Of a stretch of 64,000 nt of DNA, positions 44,907-55,314 are shown one piece after another. The notes under the pieces were generated by a model. It did no database searches, was not told the DNA's origin, and saw only the letters and a list, made by a program, of their open reading frames with translations. A program made the position numbers and the translations under genes. Each line of letters begins with the position of its first letter. The first letter of the stretch is position 1. The stretch comes from Lophium mytilinum (taxonomy: Eukaryota > Ascomycota > Dothideomycetes > Mytilinidiales > Mytilinidiaceae). The DNA lies in contig MU004183.1 of NCBI GenBank assembly GCA_010093605.1, forward strand, positions 930,001 through 994,000, read 5' to 3'.

Positions 44907-46583
44907 ATGCGCGGCTTCGCAAAGTGTGTTGCCCTCGGGCTCATTGGAGCTGCCGTCGCCTCAGATGTTCACCAGCTCACTAAGGACACATTCGCCTCGT
45001 TTGTGGAGGAGAACGACCTCGTCCTCGCAGAGTGTAAGTCAATCACGTCCGCGACTCGGTTTAGCTTCACAACGCTCATCACTTATAGTCTTCGCCCCAT
45101 GGTGTGGACACTGCAAGGCGCTTGCCCCCGAGTACGAGACCGCCGCCACAACATTGAAGGAGAAGAACATTGCGCTGGCAAAGATTGACTGCACAGAGGA
45201 GTCAGAGCTGTGTCAGGAGTATGGTGTTGAGGGTTATCCCACCCTGAAGGTGTTCCGCGGACCGGAAAACATCTCCCCATTTACTGGTCAACGAAAGTCG
45301 GATGCGTACGTTTGCAAATGCAGAAGCTATCGACCCGACGCGAGGCTAACAACAGACTAGCATTATCTCTTACATGACCAAGCAAGGTCTCCCATCCGTC
45401 TCTGTCTTGGACAAGGAGACAATTGAGGGCTTCAAGACCTCCGACAAGGTCGTCCTTGTCGCCTACTTCGCCGCCGATGATAAGGCATCAAACGAGACCT
45501 TCGCCGAGGTCGCCAACAGCCTACGGGATAACTATCTTTTCGGCGCTACCAACGACGCTGAGCTGGCTAAGGCTGAGGGCGTGAAGCAGCCGTCCATCGT
45601 TCTATACAAGACTTTCGATGAGGGCAAAGACACGTTCTCCGAGACCTTCACTAAGGCGAACGTCGAGGACTTCATCAAGGTCGCAGCTGTTCCTCTCGTG
45701 GGTGAGGTTGGCCCAGAGACATACGGTGGCTACATGGCTGTAAGTTGAATACTAGCTATCAGAAGAACACCAGACGCTAATGCAGCAACAGGCCGGTATT
45801 CCTCTCGCCTACATCTTCGCCGAGACCGCCGAGGAGCGTGAGGAGCTCGCCAAGGAGTTCAAGCCCCTTGCTACTAAGCACAAGGGTGCCATCAACTTCG
45901 CCACCATCGACGCCAAAGCCTTCGGACAACACGCTGCTAACCTCAACCTCGAGGTCAACAAGTTCCCTGCTTTCGCCATTCAGAAGACCGATAAGAACGA
46001 GAAGTACCCATACCATGAGGCAGGAAAGCTCGTGATCAAGGACATTGGCAAATTCGTTGATGACTTCGTTGCCGGAAAAGTCGAGCCCAGCATCAAGTCT
46101 GAGCCGATTCCCGAGAAGCAGGAGGGCCCCGTCACCGTCGTCGTCGCCAAGAACTACGCAAATGAGGTTATCGACAACGACAAGGACGTCCTCATCGAGT
46201 TCTACGCCCCGTGGTGCGGTCACTGCAAGGCTCTCGCCCCCAAGTATGAGGAGCTCGCCGCCATGTACTCTTCGTCTGAGCTTTCCAAGCTGGTCACCGT
46301 CGCTAAGGTCGATGCCACCCTCAATGATGTCCCCGATGAGATTCAAGGCTTCCCTACCATCAAGCTCTACGCCGCTGGCAAGAAGGACTCTCCTATTGAG
46401 TACAGTGGCTCCCGCACCGTCGAGGACCTCGCTGCCTTCATCAAGGATAACGGCTCTCACCACGCTGAGGCTGGCGAGCCCGAGACCGTCGAGCTCCGTG
46501 ACGAATCTGAGATGCCCGAGCAGGCGCCTGCTGCTACTGAGGTGGCAGACGATACGCTCAACGATATGCACGATGAGTTGTAA
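44907..46583 (+). CDS. PDI1: Protein disulfide-isomerase, ER luminal
   Basis: Forms, breaks and rearranges disulfide bonds in the ER lumen. Exons 44907-45033, 45089-45305, 45361-45739 and 45792-46583 give 504 residues. The signal peptide is [19 protein letters not shown]; then comes the a domain with [10 protein letters not shown] (cysteines 48 and 51), two thioredoxin-like b domains without cysteines, the a' domain with the second [10 protein letters not shown] (383 and 386), an acidic tail, and the retention signal HDEL at the C-terminus. The acceptor of intron 3 is ambiguous: CAG at 45785 or 45791 (NAGNNNNAG) would add or drop two residues (QQ) with no frame change. A TATA-like box lies 98 bp upstream. 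No unfolded-protein-response element could be named with confidence. Confidence 0.96.
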
Positions 46584-47540
46584 ATGCATTTTCATTCTTG
46601 TCTATTTCTTTATCTAGCTAGCTCCTTGGATGCACCCTGAAATCCTTTCAACGCGTGCATCTAACTTGTATTATGTCCGCTTCAGCTTGAACTAAGTCGA
46701 CGCCGCATCGGTGATGGAGCGAGGATGGTCGATGACGATGGACGAGGACTTGGCGGAAAAGACTGCAAATGCTGAGGTTATGGCTCTCGGGTATCGGTTA
46801 TGGGGCTTACGGATCGGCTTTTCATTTGGGGTTTCGCGCTGTGCTACGAAATTCATCCTTAGGGCAAGGCAATGGATAGCGCTCGATGTTCATCTTTGAT
46901 GTACTTTCGCGATCAAACACGTGATGTATTTGTGATATGCTCAATCAATACTATCAGTACGACCAGTGCACAACTCTTGCGCTAGCCAAATTGAATCATA
47001 CGTTTCGTGCCCTGATCTGATTTGCCCAATGAATCGCAACCTCACGTCAGCGTCTTCACCGTCAACTTTGGAACACAGGGTCCATGGGGCACATAGCCAC
47101 CCGCGATCCTTGGTGCTGGTAAGTAAACGAGAGAGGTGATTGTGATCTTTCTCTAAAACTCATCCCCACCACAATGCTCGTTCCGTTTCTTCGCGTCTTC
47201 TCTCTACCTAGGTAGCCAGGACTCAGGAAGGAGGTACACGATCGAACGGTCTGTTGGCGCCTGAGACTAGCAAGCTGAGCCACCTCGACACTATTTTAAA
47301 GCGTTTCCCACCCCACACGGCCTGACGGACGACGCGGGCCGAACTTTACGACCTCGACTCTTCTACCTTACACGAATTGCCAAGGCAGCAACGGAGTAAC
47401 GCCCGGCGATAAGTACGTACAGTAAACGTCCACGACAAAGCCAACCCAACCTACCTACAAAGGCATCTCCCACACCCATCCTCAACCCCCGGATCAGTCC
47501 CCAGAAAAAGATCCCCCGCCCGCCAACCCATCCCATCCCG
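46584..47540. other. Intergenic, no gene seen
   Basis: 957 bp between PDI and the TLC-domain gene, both on the plus strand. It should hold the PDI 3' UTR and the promoter of the next gene. The last 200 bases are C-rich. No repeat or RNA gene recognised. Confidence 0.45.
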
Positions 47541-48583
47541 ATGCGCGACCCGTTCCCCGTCCCGCCATGGCTCAGCGCCGCGGTGCAGCCGCTCACCAAG
47601 GCGCTGCACCTGAACACGCTGCACCTGCACATCCACGAAGTCATACTAATCTACCTCTTCTACACGCTCATCAACTCGACCGTGTCGCCGGCGGTGTCGT
47701 CGCGGCTCCTCGGCGCCAAGTACGACGCCTGGCCGCGGCGCACGCAGCTGGGGTGGAACATGCACGTCACGGCGTTCCTGAACTCGCTCGTGCTGTCGGG
47801 CGCGGCGCTTTACGTCATCTTCTTCGATTTGGACCGCGCGCACGAGACGTGGGAGGACCGCATCTGGGGCTACACGGGCCTGGGCGGGCTGGTGCAGGCG
47901 GTCGGCGCTGGGTACTTTGTGTGGGATGTGCAGGTGTGCGTTGCGAATTTCAATGTGTTGGGGGTTGTGGATTTGCTGCATGCGTTGGTGGCAGCTGGGA
48001 TTAGTGTTATGGGTTATGTATGTGATGCGTTTTTCTTTCTTTCTGGGATCGAGCAAGGTTCTCTGTTTTGTGGTCTTGATCTAGATGGTGTGGGAGCGGA
48101 GGTGTGTTTTTATGGGTGGATGCTGACGGGGAACAGTATCCTTTTGGGCTGTATTATGGCATGCACTACGCCCTCATCGAGCTCTCAACCCCCTTCGCCA
48201 ACATCCACTGGTTCCTCAACAAGCTCGGCCAAGCCGGCTCGCGGGTCCAGGTCATCAACGGCATGCTGCTCATCACGACGTTCTTCACCTGCCGCCTGGT
48301 GTGGGGATCGTATCTCACCTTCGTGTTCTTCCGCGACGTCTGGACGGCACTGCACGCCGAGCAGTCTCATCAAACGACGTATGTCCTGGATGCAAAGGTG
48401 CAGTCGCTAGATTTAGAGCACCGAGCACCATGGTGGCTCGCCTGCCTCTTCATGGTCACGAACTCAGTGGTCATGGGATTGAGTACCTTCTGGTTCGTGA
48501 AGATGGTGGATACGGTGCGGAGGCACTCTTCGGGAGAGAGGGAAGGGGTGAAGACTGTGAAGGTGAAGGTCAAGGCGTTGTAG
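47541..48583 (+). CDS. TLC-domain membrane protein (TMEM56/TLCD-like)
   Basis: Multi-pass protein of the TRAM-LAG1-CLN8 type, probably in the ER or Golgi and linked to lipid handling; no enzyme role is shown. Exons 47541-48017 and 48137-48583 give 307 residues. Marks: RRTQLGWNMHVTAFLNSLVL in the first TLC helices, GYFVWDVQVCVANFN, VVDLLHALVAAGISVMGY, ELSTPFANIHWFLNKLG after the intron, then VINGMLLITTFFTCRLVWG and a last helix WWLACLFMVTNSVVMGLSTF. The two-part pattern H (in NMHVTAFL) and STPFxNxHWFL is typical of TLCD4/TMEM56 homologues. It ends in a basic tail (VKTVKVKVKAL). Phase-0 intron with GTATGT donor. Confidence 0.87.
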
Positions 48584-49399
48584 AGATGAGTGATGATTTT
48601 CTCTGGTAGCGTAGAGGTTCCCTGGATTTAGACATGTCGTAAACGAAGAAAAGAAATGAATGGAGATGATGTTTCCCGTCGGAGGCGGTCTCTAGATTAC
48701 GATCTTGTTGCGGCGTCTTCAATATGAGCCGAGATGTTCGAAGCTCTTCTTTTCTGGGTCGAAAGTTGTCACGTCATGTAGACGCGGCGTGCACATGGCG
48801 GCTAAATAGCTTTGTAAAACATTGCTTCTAATCGAGGCGAAGACGACAGTAATGAGTAGTAGAAGTGGCACAAAGCATCCACGGTACGACTTTCAAAATT
48901 AATTTCGAGCGGTTCGATTGGGGAGTAGTTGCACTTCCATGAACGAAAGAGGCACGTGGAGGCAGGGACGACACGTGTTACGCCGCCTGTCCATCGAAGG
49001 AAGTTATGGCGCGGTTAGATTGGGAAGTATTTGCAACTGAAGAGGCGAAAGAGGTACCCTGATGAAGCGACGGCATGTGGCACGCAACGTGACATTTATC
49101 TACGTGGTCAGTTCTATAAATTTTACTGTGTCGGTACCAACTAATTTGTACACGACGCTGTGAGGGGAGCCCCAGAAGACTCCCAAGAATAGCACCAGAT
49201 GTCAAGTTCTCGACCCTCGAAATCACCTTTTCATTTTCCTTCCACTGTTGACTACATTTAGGGCGCTGCGGCTACCCACCTCACATTGCAAAGCATCAAT
49301 CAATCTCTCTAGAAATCTATTCCCATTGAAGCTACCTAGAGAATCGAACTCCTCTCATGCTATGAGCAACCACGTCAAAGTCAGCTAACCATGCACACC
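48584..49399. other. Intergenic between converging genes with a short duplication
   Basis: About 815 bp between the TLC and FGGY genes; the only structure is the diverged pair listed at 48911-49090. Confidence 0.5.
48911..49090. repeat. Diverged tandem pair, 103-bp step
   Basis: GGTTCGATTGGGGAGTAGTT at 48911 and GGTTAGATTGGGAAGTATTT at 49014, followed in both by TTGCA, then CGAAAGAGG, then a GACGACACGTG / GACGGCATGTG block and ACGC. About 75 of each 103-base unit lines up. Confidence 0.65.
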
Positions 49400-51300
49400 T
49401 TATTTCGCCCATCCAGCAACCGCCTCATCAACATCCTTCCTGTACCTCTGCTGGCTCTCGCACTGCTCAAGGAAAACCTTGTACTTCGCATGCAGCAGCT
49501 TCTTGAGCTTCTCGTCCGTGGTCGGCTTGACCATCTTACCCGCCTTACTGTACCGATCCATGATATTCCACAGCGGCTCGCTCTTGCCCTCCTTATTCGT
49601 GCTGGCGGCCTTCGCGCCCAGCATCGCTGCGCCGTGCACGACGGCTGCATGGACGTAGCGCGGGATCAGCACGGGCATGTCGCAAGCTGCCGCGATCAGG
49701 TCCATCAGGATGCTGTTCTGACACTGGCTGCCGGACATGAAGATGGAGCTGATGACGTGGCCGGATTTGTTCATCGCGTCGACGATCTGGTGCGTCTGCA
49801 GCGCAATAAACTCCATGGTCGCGTAGTAGTATAGCGCGAGCCCGTCGAGGGACTTGTCGGAGCTGAGGCCGATCACGGAGCCCTTCATGTTGGGGTCTGC
49901 GACAGGCGAACGGTTGCCGAAGAGGTCGCCGTAGAAGAAGAAGTGGCGCCCGAGCCAGCTGACGCTGGGTGCGTTCTCTTTCTCGACCATCTCGCGGAGG
50001 TGCTCGTTGAGGTAGTCGTAGATGTTTGTGTTGAAGGTCTCGGCGACCGAATGGGCTTCGTTGAAAGCCGGGTGGGTCTCGATAACGTGTCTGAGCAGTT
50101 CTCCGGTGGCGCTCTGCCCGCCCTCGGCCATCCAGTAGTCCGGGAGAAGGACGTCGCGGTATGGTCCCCAGACGCCCTCGACGAACACTGGCTTCTCGGA
50201 CATGGCGAGATGGCATGTCGAGGTGCCGGCCACGGCAGCCAGACGAGTGAACGCTTGAGATACGTCGTTCTTTGCGTGGCCGGGGTCCAATTCATTCGAG
50301 CCGAGCTTCACCTTAGCACCAACAGTGCCGATCCACCCTGCATACGCATCGATGACACCGCTGCCAATAGCAATTCCAGGTGGCAGACCCATATCCTGGG
50401 CTGCTTTCTCGCTCAAGGTTCCAACTAACTCACCGGCTGTGAGGTATTTGCCGTTCTACGCTTAGTATTAGCAAATAATTTTAAGAATTCAGGGGAAGGG
50501 AGCGTTACTACTCCATCGACGCCGCCCATGCGCTTGAAGTTGTCCTCGCACAGATCCTTCAGACCGATTTCAGTCAGGAAGTCTTCCTGCCATCCCTTTA
50601 CACTACCGTCGACGCCAACTGGGACGAAGCCCTGTTTGCAAACAACGCTGCAGTAACTCCGTGTCTCCCCTCCTGTGGCCATATGTGTAAGAGCATCAGT
50701 CAAGTCGTAGAACTTGCAACGATCGAACAGCTCCTTAGGCATATTATTTTTCAGCCAAAGGACCTTTGGAATTTCCATCTCGATGGACATCTTGCCGCCA
50801 ACATAACGGAGCAGGTTGTGGTTCGTCGCATTGATCTTGATTGTCTCCTCCACAGGCCGGTGGTCCAGCCACAAAATGACATTGCGGTCCAACCCGTCTT
50901 GATTGTCAAAGTTTGGTCCAGTGACATTTACTGGCTGGTCTGTGTCTTCGGAGAAGACGGCAAGAGAGCAAGTAGCATCGAAGCCAATGCCTCGAATAGT
51001 GTCGCCGTCGATGTTGTGCTGGTCCATTGCTCGTCGAATAGAAGAGCAGATGCATCGCCAGATATCGGTGGTGGACTGCTCGTAGTAGCCAGTCTGGGGC
51101 TGCCATAGACCAATAGTCTCGGACGCGAGGCCTACAATGTCGCCCTGATCGTTCATGATGCAGGCTCGCGCGCTGCCGGTACCGACATCAATACCAATGT
51201 AGTGATCCATGTGTGGGTGAAGTTCATTGCGGGGATCGGTTGACAGCTGGCGGGATGGTTTCCGGTGCTGCTGAGTGCGGAAGGGCATTTGGCCGGCCAT
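49400..51300 (-). CDS. FGGY-family carbohydrate kinase (D-ribulokinase-like, YDR109C/FGGY type)
   Basis: Sugar kinase of the FGGY family; the human FGGY/yeast Ydr109c group phosphorylates D-ribulose, and this protein resembles that group. Exons 50512-51300 and 49400-50455 encode 614 residues. Order: N-terminal ATP/sugar fold with YIGIDVGTGSARACI, GIGFDATCSLAV, DRNVILWLDHRPVEET, YDLTDALTHMATG; then the FGGY C-terminal fold with IAIGSGVIDAYAGWIGTVGA, LAAVAGTSTCHLAMSE, GGQSATGELLRHVIETHP, and near the end MSGSQCQNSILMDLIAAACD. The intron is phase 0 and includes a good branch site (GCTAATAC). Start chosen at ATG 51300 for its context (CAAAATGGCC); the internal ATG at 51210 begins exactly at the kinase fold and is an alternative. 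Confidence 0.9.
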
Positions 51301-53018
51301 TTTGAAGACTAGTTGCGATGTCAGGAATGCACGAGCGGGATTGGAGGAAGTGTGTCTGGCGGAATGCTGTCGTGGAGCTCTGGCTGGTGGTGGCACGTCT
51401 CACCTTATCTGAGGGGTACCGTGTCACGATAGCTTCTGAGACTCCTCTTGGATGGTGGACGCGTTTTCTAATGAGTGAGAACTTAGTGGTGAGTTCGGGA
51501 GGGTCAATTGAGGTGGCAGTGGGAAAGGGAATTGGTGTAGGAGTTTCGGAGAGAGCTCCCCAGTTTTACGAAAGTGTTGAGTGGAAAAGTAAAACGGCTG
51601 CGCTATGAGCTCATGTCGATCCCACGAAGGGACAGCAGGTAGTGGGGGTGGGGCGCACGATGGAGGCACGATGGAGACACGATGGAGCTTTCACTTCAAT
51701 AACACCTCGCTCTCTATACGCTTCTTACCCCACGGAAGTAGCCGTTAGGATGCCGTGAGCCCAATTCTCACGATAGCAGTGTCTGGTGGTCAGTTAATTG
51801 GCGCAAAAGCAAGTGTGTTTGGCCGAAATTTTGCGGGAGCATGACCCCCAAGTCTGCGGCGTTGGACGGACTGCGAATCGAGGAAGATCGCACCACTTGG
51901 ATGCTCGCGGAGTCGTGCAATTGGACCGGGGAAGGAGGGGCGTTGTGTCGGTCAGCACAGCCAGCGGGACCGGATCCCCTGTTGCAGAGTCGGTGGCCGC
52001 GTTGCCATGTCATCGTGAGTTTCTTGCGCCGCGAGCGGAGGTGGGGAGGTGGGGACCCTGAGGCGTTAGTCAAGGCCTGAGGCAACAGTACAGTACGGGA
52101 TACTGCACTGACCAGAAGCGTCTAGTCCTCCGTATATCCACGTGACCTTGAATGCTCACCTGCATCCCGACTCCGTCTCGGTCTCCACCTCCTCTATGCA
52201 CCCCCTGCACTCCGCAACTCTACTGCTGACCCCCGAACGCCCCGATTATGCAGCAGGCAAGGCTGTGCGGCCTCATTACGCATCATCATAGGTATGCGTG
52301 TACGACAGCTACGCCCTTTGCTCTGACTAGACATCGTTTCATTGGTTCACTCGCTTGTTTGTCATCCTCACACCGACCCTATTCTCCAGCCTCTTCGCAA
52401 AACCTGGTATTAATTGTAGAATAAGGTAGTAAGACTGTCTTGTTCTGATGTGAGCTTTTATCGTTGTCTCTTCGTTTTTGTCTTGGAGTGCGTGTTGGTT
52501 GAGTCATGCGCCGTTCCTGCGCAAACCCCTCCGCGTATAGTCCATAAGCTTTACCGTTATGCAGTGATCGCCCAGATTCATATTCGGCCCGCCCCTGTGG
52601 ACGCCAGATGACCAGCATCAAGCATATAGAGCCCGGACACACTAGGATCGAAGACTTTCAACCCTGACGTAGATCCTAACTAGCTGTTGATGTGCTTTCA
52701 GCTGCTTCAAGCGAGGGCTTACTGATGATTCTCCAAGCTCGTTCAATGACTTTAGGGCATTGTCCCTCGTGCGATCTGCGTCCATCGCTTATTATGTCAT
52801 CCTAGGTCCACTGAATCCGTGGTTTAGGCACTGCCACCGGACTCTCTATGGATTCATTGTGAGGTGAAGGCAATTGTGGCAGGGTCAAGTGCAGTGCCCT
52901 AATTCCCTACAATTGTATATGAACGCTCGGGGGCGCTCTTTCATCTGTTTTCTTCAGATTCATCGTCTCTTCATTCCGATTGCATATCTTCTACGCTCAG
53001 GCACTCTTCCGATTTGCC
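51301..53018. promoter_or_regulatory. Divergent intergenic region, 1.7 kb, no gene seen
   Basis: Lies between the FGGY kinase (-) and the S10 carboxypeptidase (+). The longest open frame is about 105 codons, with overlapping frames on both strands at 51768-52085, none convincing. No repeats seen. Confidence 0.45.
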
Positions 53019-55157
53019 ATGCATTTACTTTCATATATTGTGCCAGCTGTTCTGCTGCCACTCGCTGCCGCTCACAAACCCAAAGCTCACCATGTCCTTT
53101 CTTCAAGGTTGCGGCCGGGAGCGACAATAGAATACAAAGAGGTATAGTTGCCTTTATATCCTTGCCGAGTCCGTCCACAGACGCTAAAACAGGCAGACCA
53201 ACATATGCGAGACGACACCAGGCGTCAAGGCCTACAGTGGATATGTACACCTACCGAGCAACGTTACCCAAGACATTCAAGGCGAAACTCCATTTAATGT
53301 CTCAACTTTCTTCTGGTACTTTGAAGCTCGCCATGAACCCGAGAAAGCTCCATTTGCAATCTACCTAGCTGGAGGGCCTGGAGAGTCCTCGATGTACCCA
53401 GTCCTCGATGGGGAAAGCGGACCTTGCTATGCAAACAAAGACGGAAACAGCACTACGCTAAACCCATGGTCCTTTAACGCTCATGTCAACATGCTCTATA
53501 TCGATCAACCAAACCAGGTCGGATATTCGTATGACGAGATCGTCGACGGCTCGTACCACGTGCTGGACGGCAGCATTACTCCAGAGAAGCTACCTCTTAA
53601 TCAGACCACAATTCCTGGAAAGTTTCCTAGTCAAAACCCAGCGACTACCGCCAACACTACAATGCTGGCTGCTCGTGCTTTGTGGCACTTTACGCAGGTC
53701 TGGTTCACAGAGTATGCTGTCTCCAAAGCAAATTCGAATATTTCGTTAACGCTGAAAGGTTCCCGGAGTTTAAGACATGCGAGAAAGCTATCAGCTTTTG
53801 GGGTAACTCGGTAAGATTCACCCCGGTTTTAAAGTTCACAGTTGCTGATTTGATTCTTTAAGTACGGCGGGTACTACACTGTTGGTGCCCTTGCATACTT
53901 TCTAGAACAGAACGAGAAGATCTTGAACGGAACGCTCGACGCTAAAAGCAACAAAATTCTGCCACTAGACACCCTTGGGATAACGGATGGATGTGTCGAT
54001 ATTCTGTACCAAGGATATTCATATGCAACGTTGCCATACAACAACACCTATGGAGTAGAGCTATTCAATCAGACAGTCTCAGAGGCAGCCGCCGCCAATT
54101 TCACCGGACCTGGAGGATGCTCTGATCAACTTCTACAATGTCGCGCTCTTGCAGCCGAAGGAGACCCCTACGATCTTGGAACGAATTCTACTATCAATGA
54201 CATCTGCGCCGAAGCAATACTGTTCTGTGATGAGTTCGTGGGAGGGGGTGCAATGGTTGCTCTTTCTGGGGTAAGCATATCATCTTCCTCTTCGACTTTC
54301 CACGCTGACGGCCATCTAGCGTAGCACATTCGACATCTCGACCCCTTTGGCAAACCCCCTCCCTCACGCCTACGCCATTGCGTATCTAAACCAAAAATGG
54401 GTGCAAGACGCGCTCGGTGCCCCTCTAAATCACACCGCAAACGGCAATACTGCTGGAGACGCCTTGATTGCCACCGGCGATCCTGCCCGTCGCGACATCT
54501 CCGACCTGAACTTTATTCTCAATTCTGGTATCAAGTTGTCGATGGTGTATGGAGATCTTGATTTCATCTGCAATTGTATGATAGCCCATACTTGCTTCCC
54601 TCTTGCTTTCATTCCAGCCGCTAATATCATTGTCACAGGGATCGGTGCTGAGAACCTCTCCCTACATACAGAATACCCATCCGCGTCCAAATTCCGCTCG
54701 AGCGGCTATGCGAATATCACGACGAACTCAACATACAACGGCGGCGTGGTGAGGCAGTTCGAAGGCGTGTCGTTCTCAAGAGTGTTTTTGGGGTCGCATA
54801 CAGGTACATACATTCTTTACTCCCTTCCCATCCTTTTCGTCCTCTAGCTCCTATACTAACCTCATCTCCACCGTCACAGTATCCTTCAGCCAACCTGAGA
54901 CTGTCTACCAAATCTTCAACCGCGCAATGTTCCACAAGGACATCTCAACCGGCCACCACAACGTCGAAACTGGAAAGGGATACAAGAGCACCGGCCCCGC
55001 TTCCGCGTGGGGCTTCAAGGGCGTGCTGCCGCCGCCACCGCCGCCGGAGTGCAGTATCTTCTACGCCAGCACAAGTTGTTCAGAGGACCAGCTAGCTGCG
55101 CTAGCGAACGGGACGGCGGTGGTGGAGGACAATATTGTAGTGCAGCCGGGTTCTTGA
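53019..55157 (+). CDS. Secreted serine carboxypeptidase, peptidase family S10
   Basis: Secreted or vacuolar protease removing C-terminal residues from peptides at acid pH. Seven exons fit: 53019-53141, 53197-53711, 53759-53810, 53863-54270, 54320-54575, 54639-54803 and 54880-55157, giving 598 residues. The signal peptide is MHLLSYIVPAVLLPLAAA. Family blocks: TTPGVKAYSGYVHLP, PFAIYLAGGPGESSMYP, NMLYIDQPNQVGYSY, the nucleophile serine in SFWGNSYGGYYTVG, the aspartate in YGDLDFICN, and the histidine in LGSHTVSFSQPE. The residue before the active serine is N, not the usual E of GESYGG. Many NxT/S glycosylation sites are present. The serine lies at the end of a 52-base exon. An alternative acceptor a few bases away (53192 or 53196) affects exon 2; I chose the one that keeps ICETTPGV. 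Tail-to-tail with the Zn2Cys6 gene. Confidence 0.88.
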
Positions 55158-55314
55158 GCATAAAGAGGTCTATAATTGACGTCCTCTAAAGGAGGAAAAG
55201 GGCAGAAAATGGTTGAGAGCGAGCTATTGTATATCTTAATTCCACAACCTCATTAATTCCAAAATTATACACTCTGCTACCATCCTCCCATCTCAAAAGC
55301 CCAACATTCCCCCC

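Noticed and set aside
45089-46583. Plus-strand serine-rich and minus-strand leucine-rich frames inside PDI (190 and 272 codons)
   Set aside because: Alternative frames of a strongly codon-biased gene; the PDI frame has full family support.
49593-50428. Long alternative frames (207 codons minus, 161 codons plus) within the FGGY kinase gene
   Set aside because: Arginine/serine-rich shadow translations overlapping a well-supported kinase.
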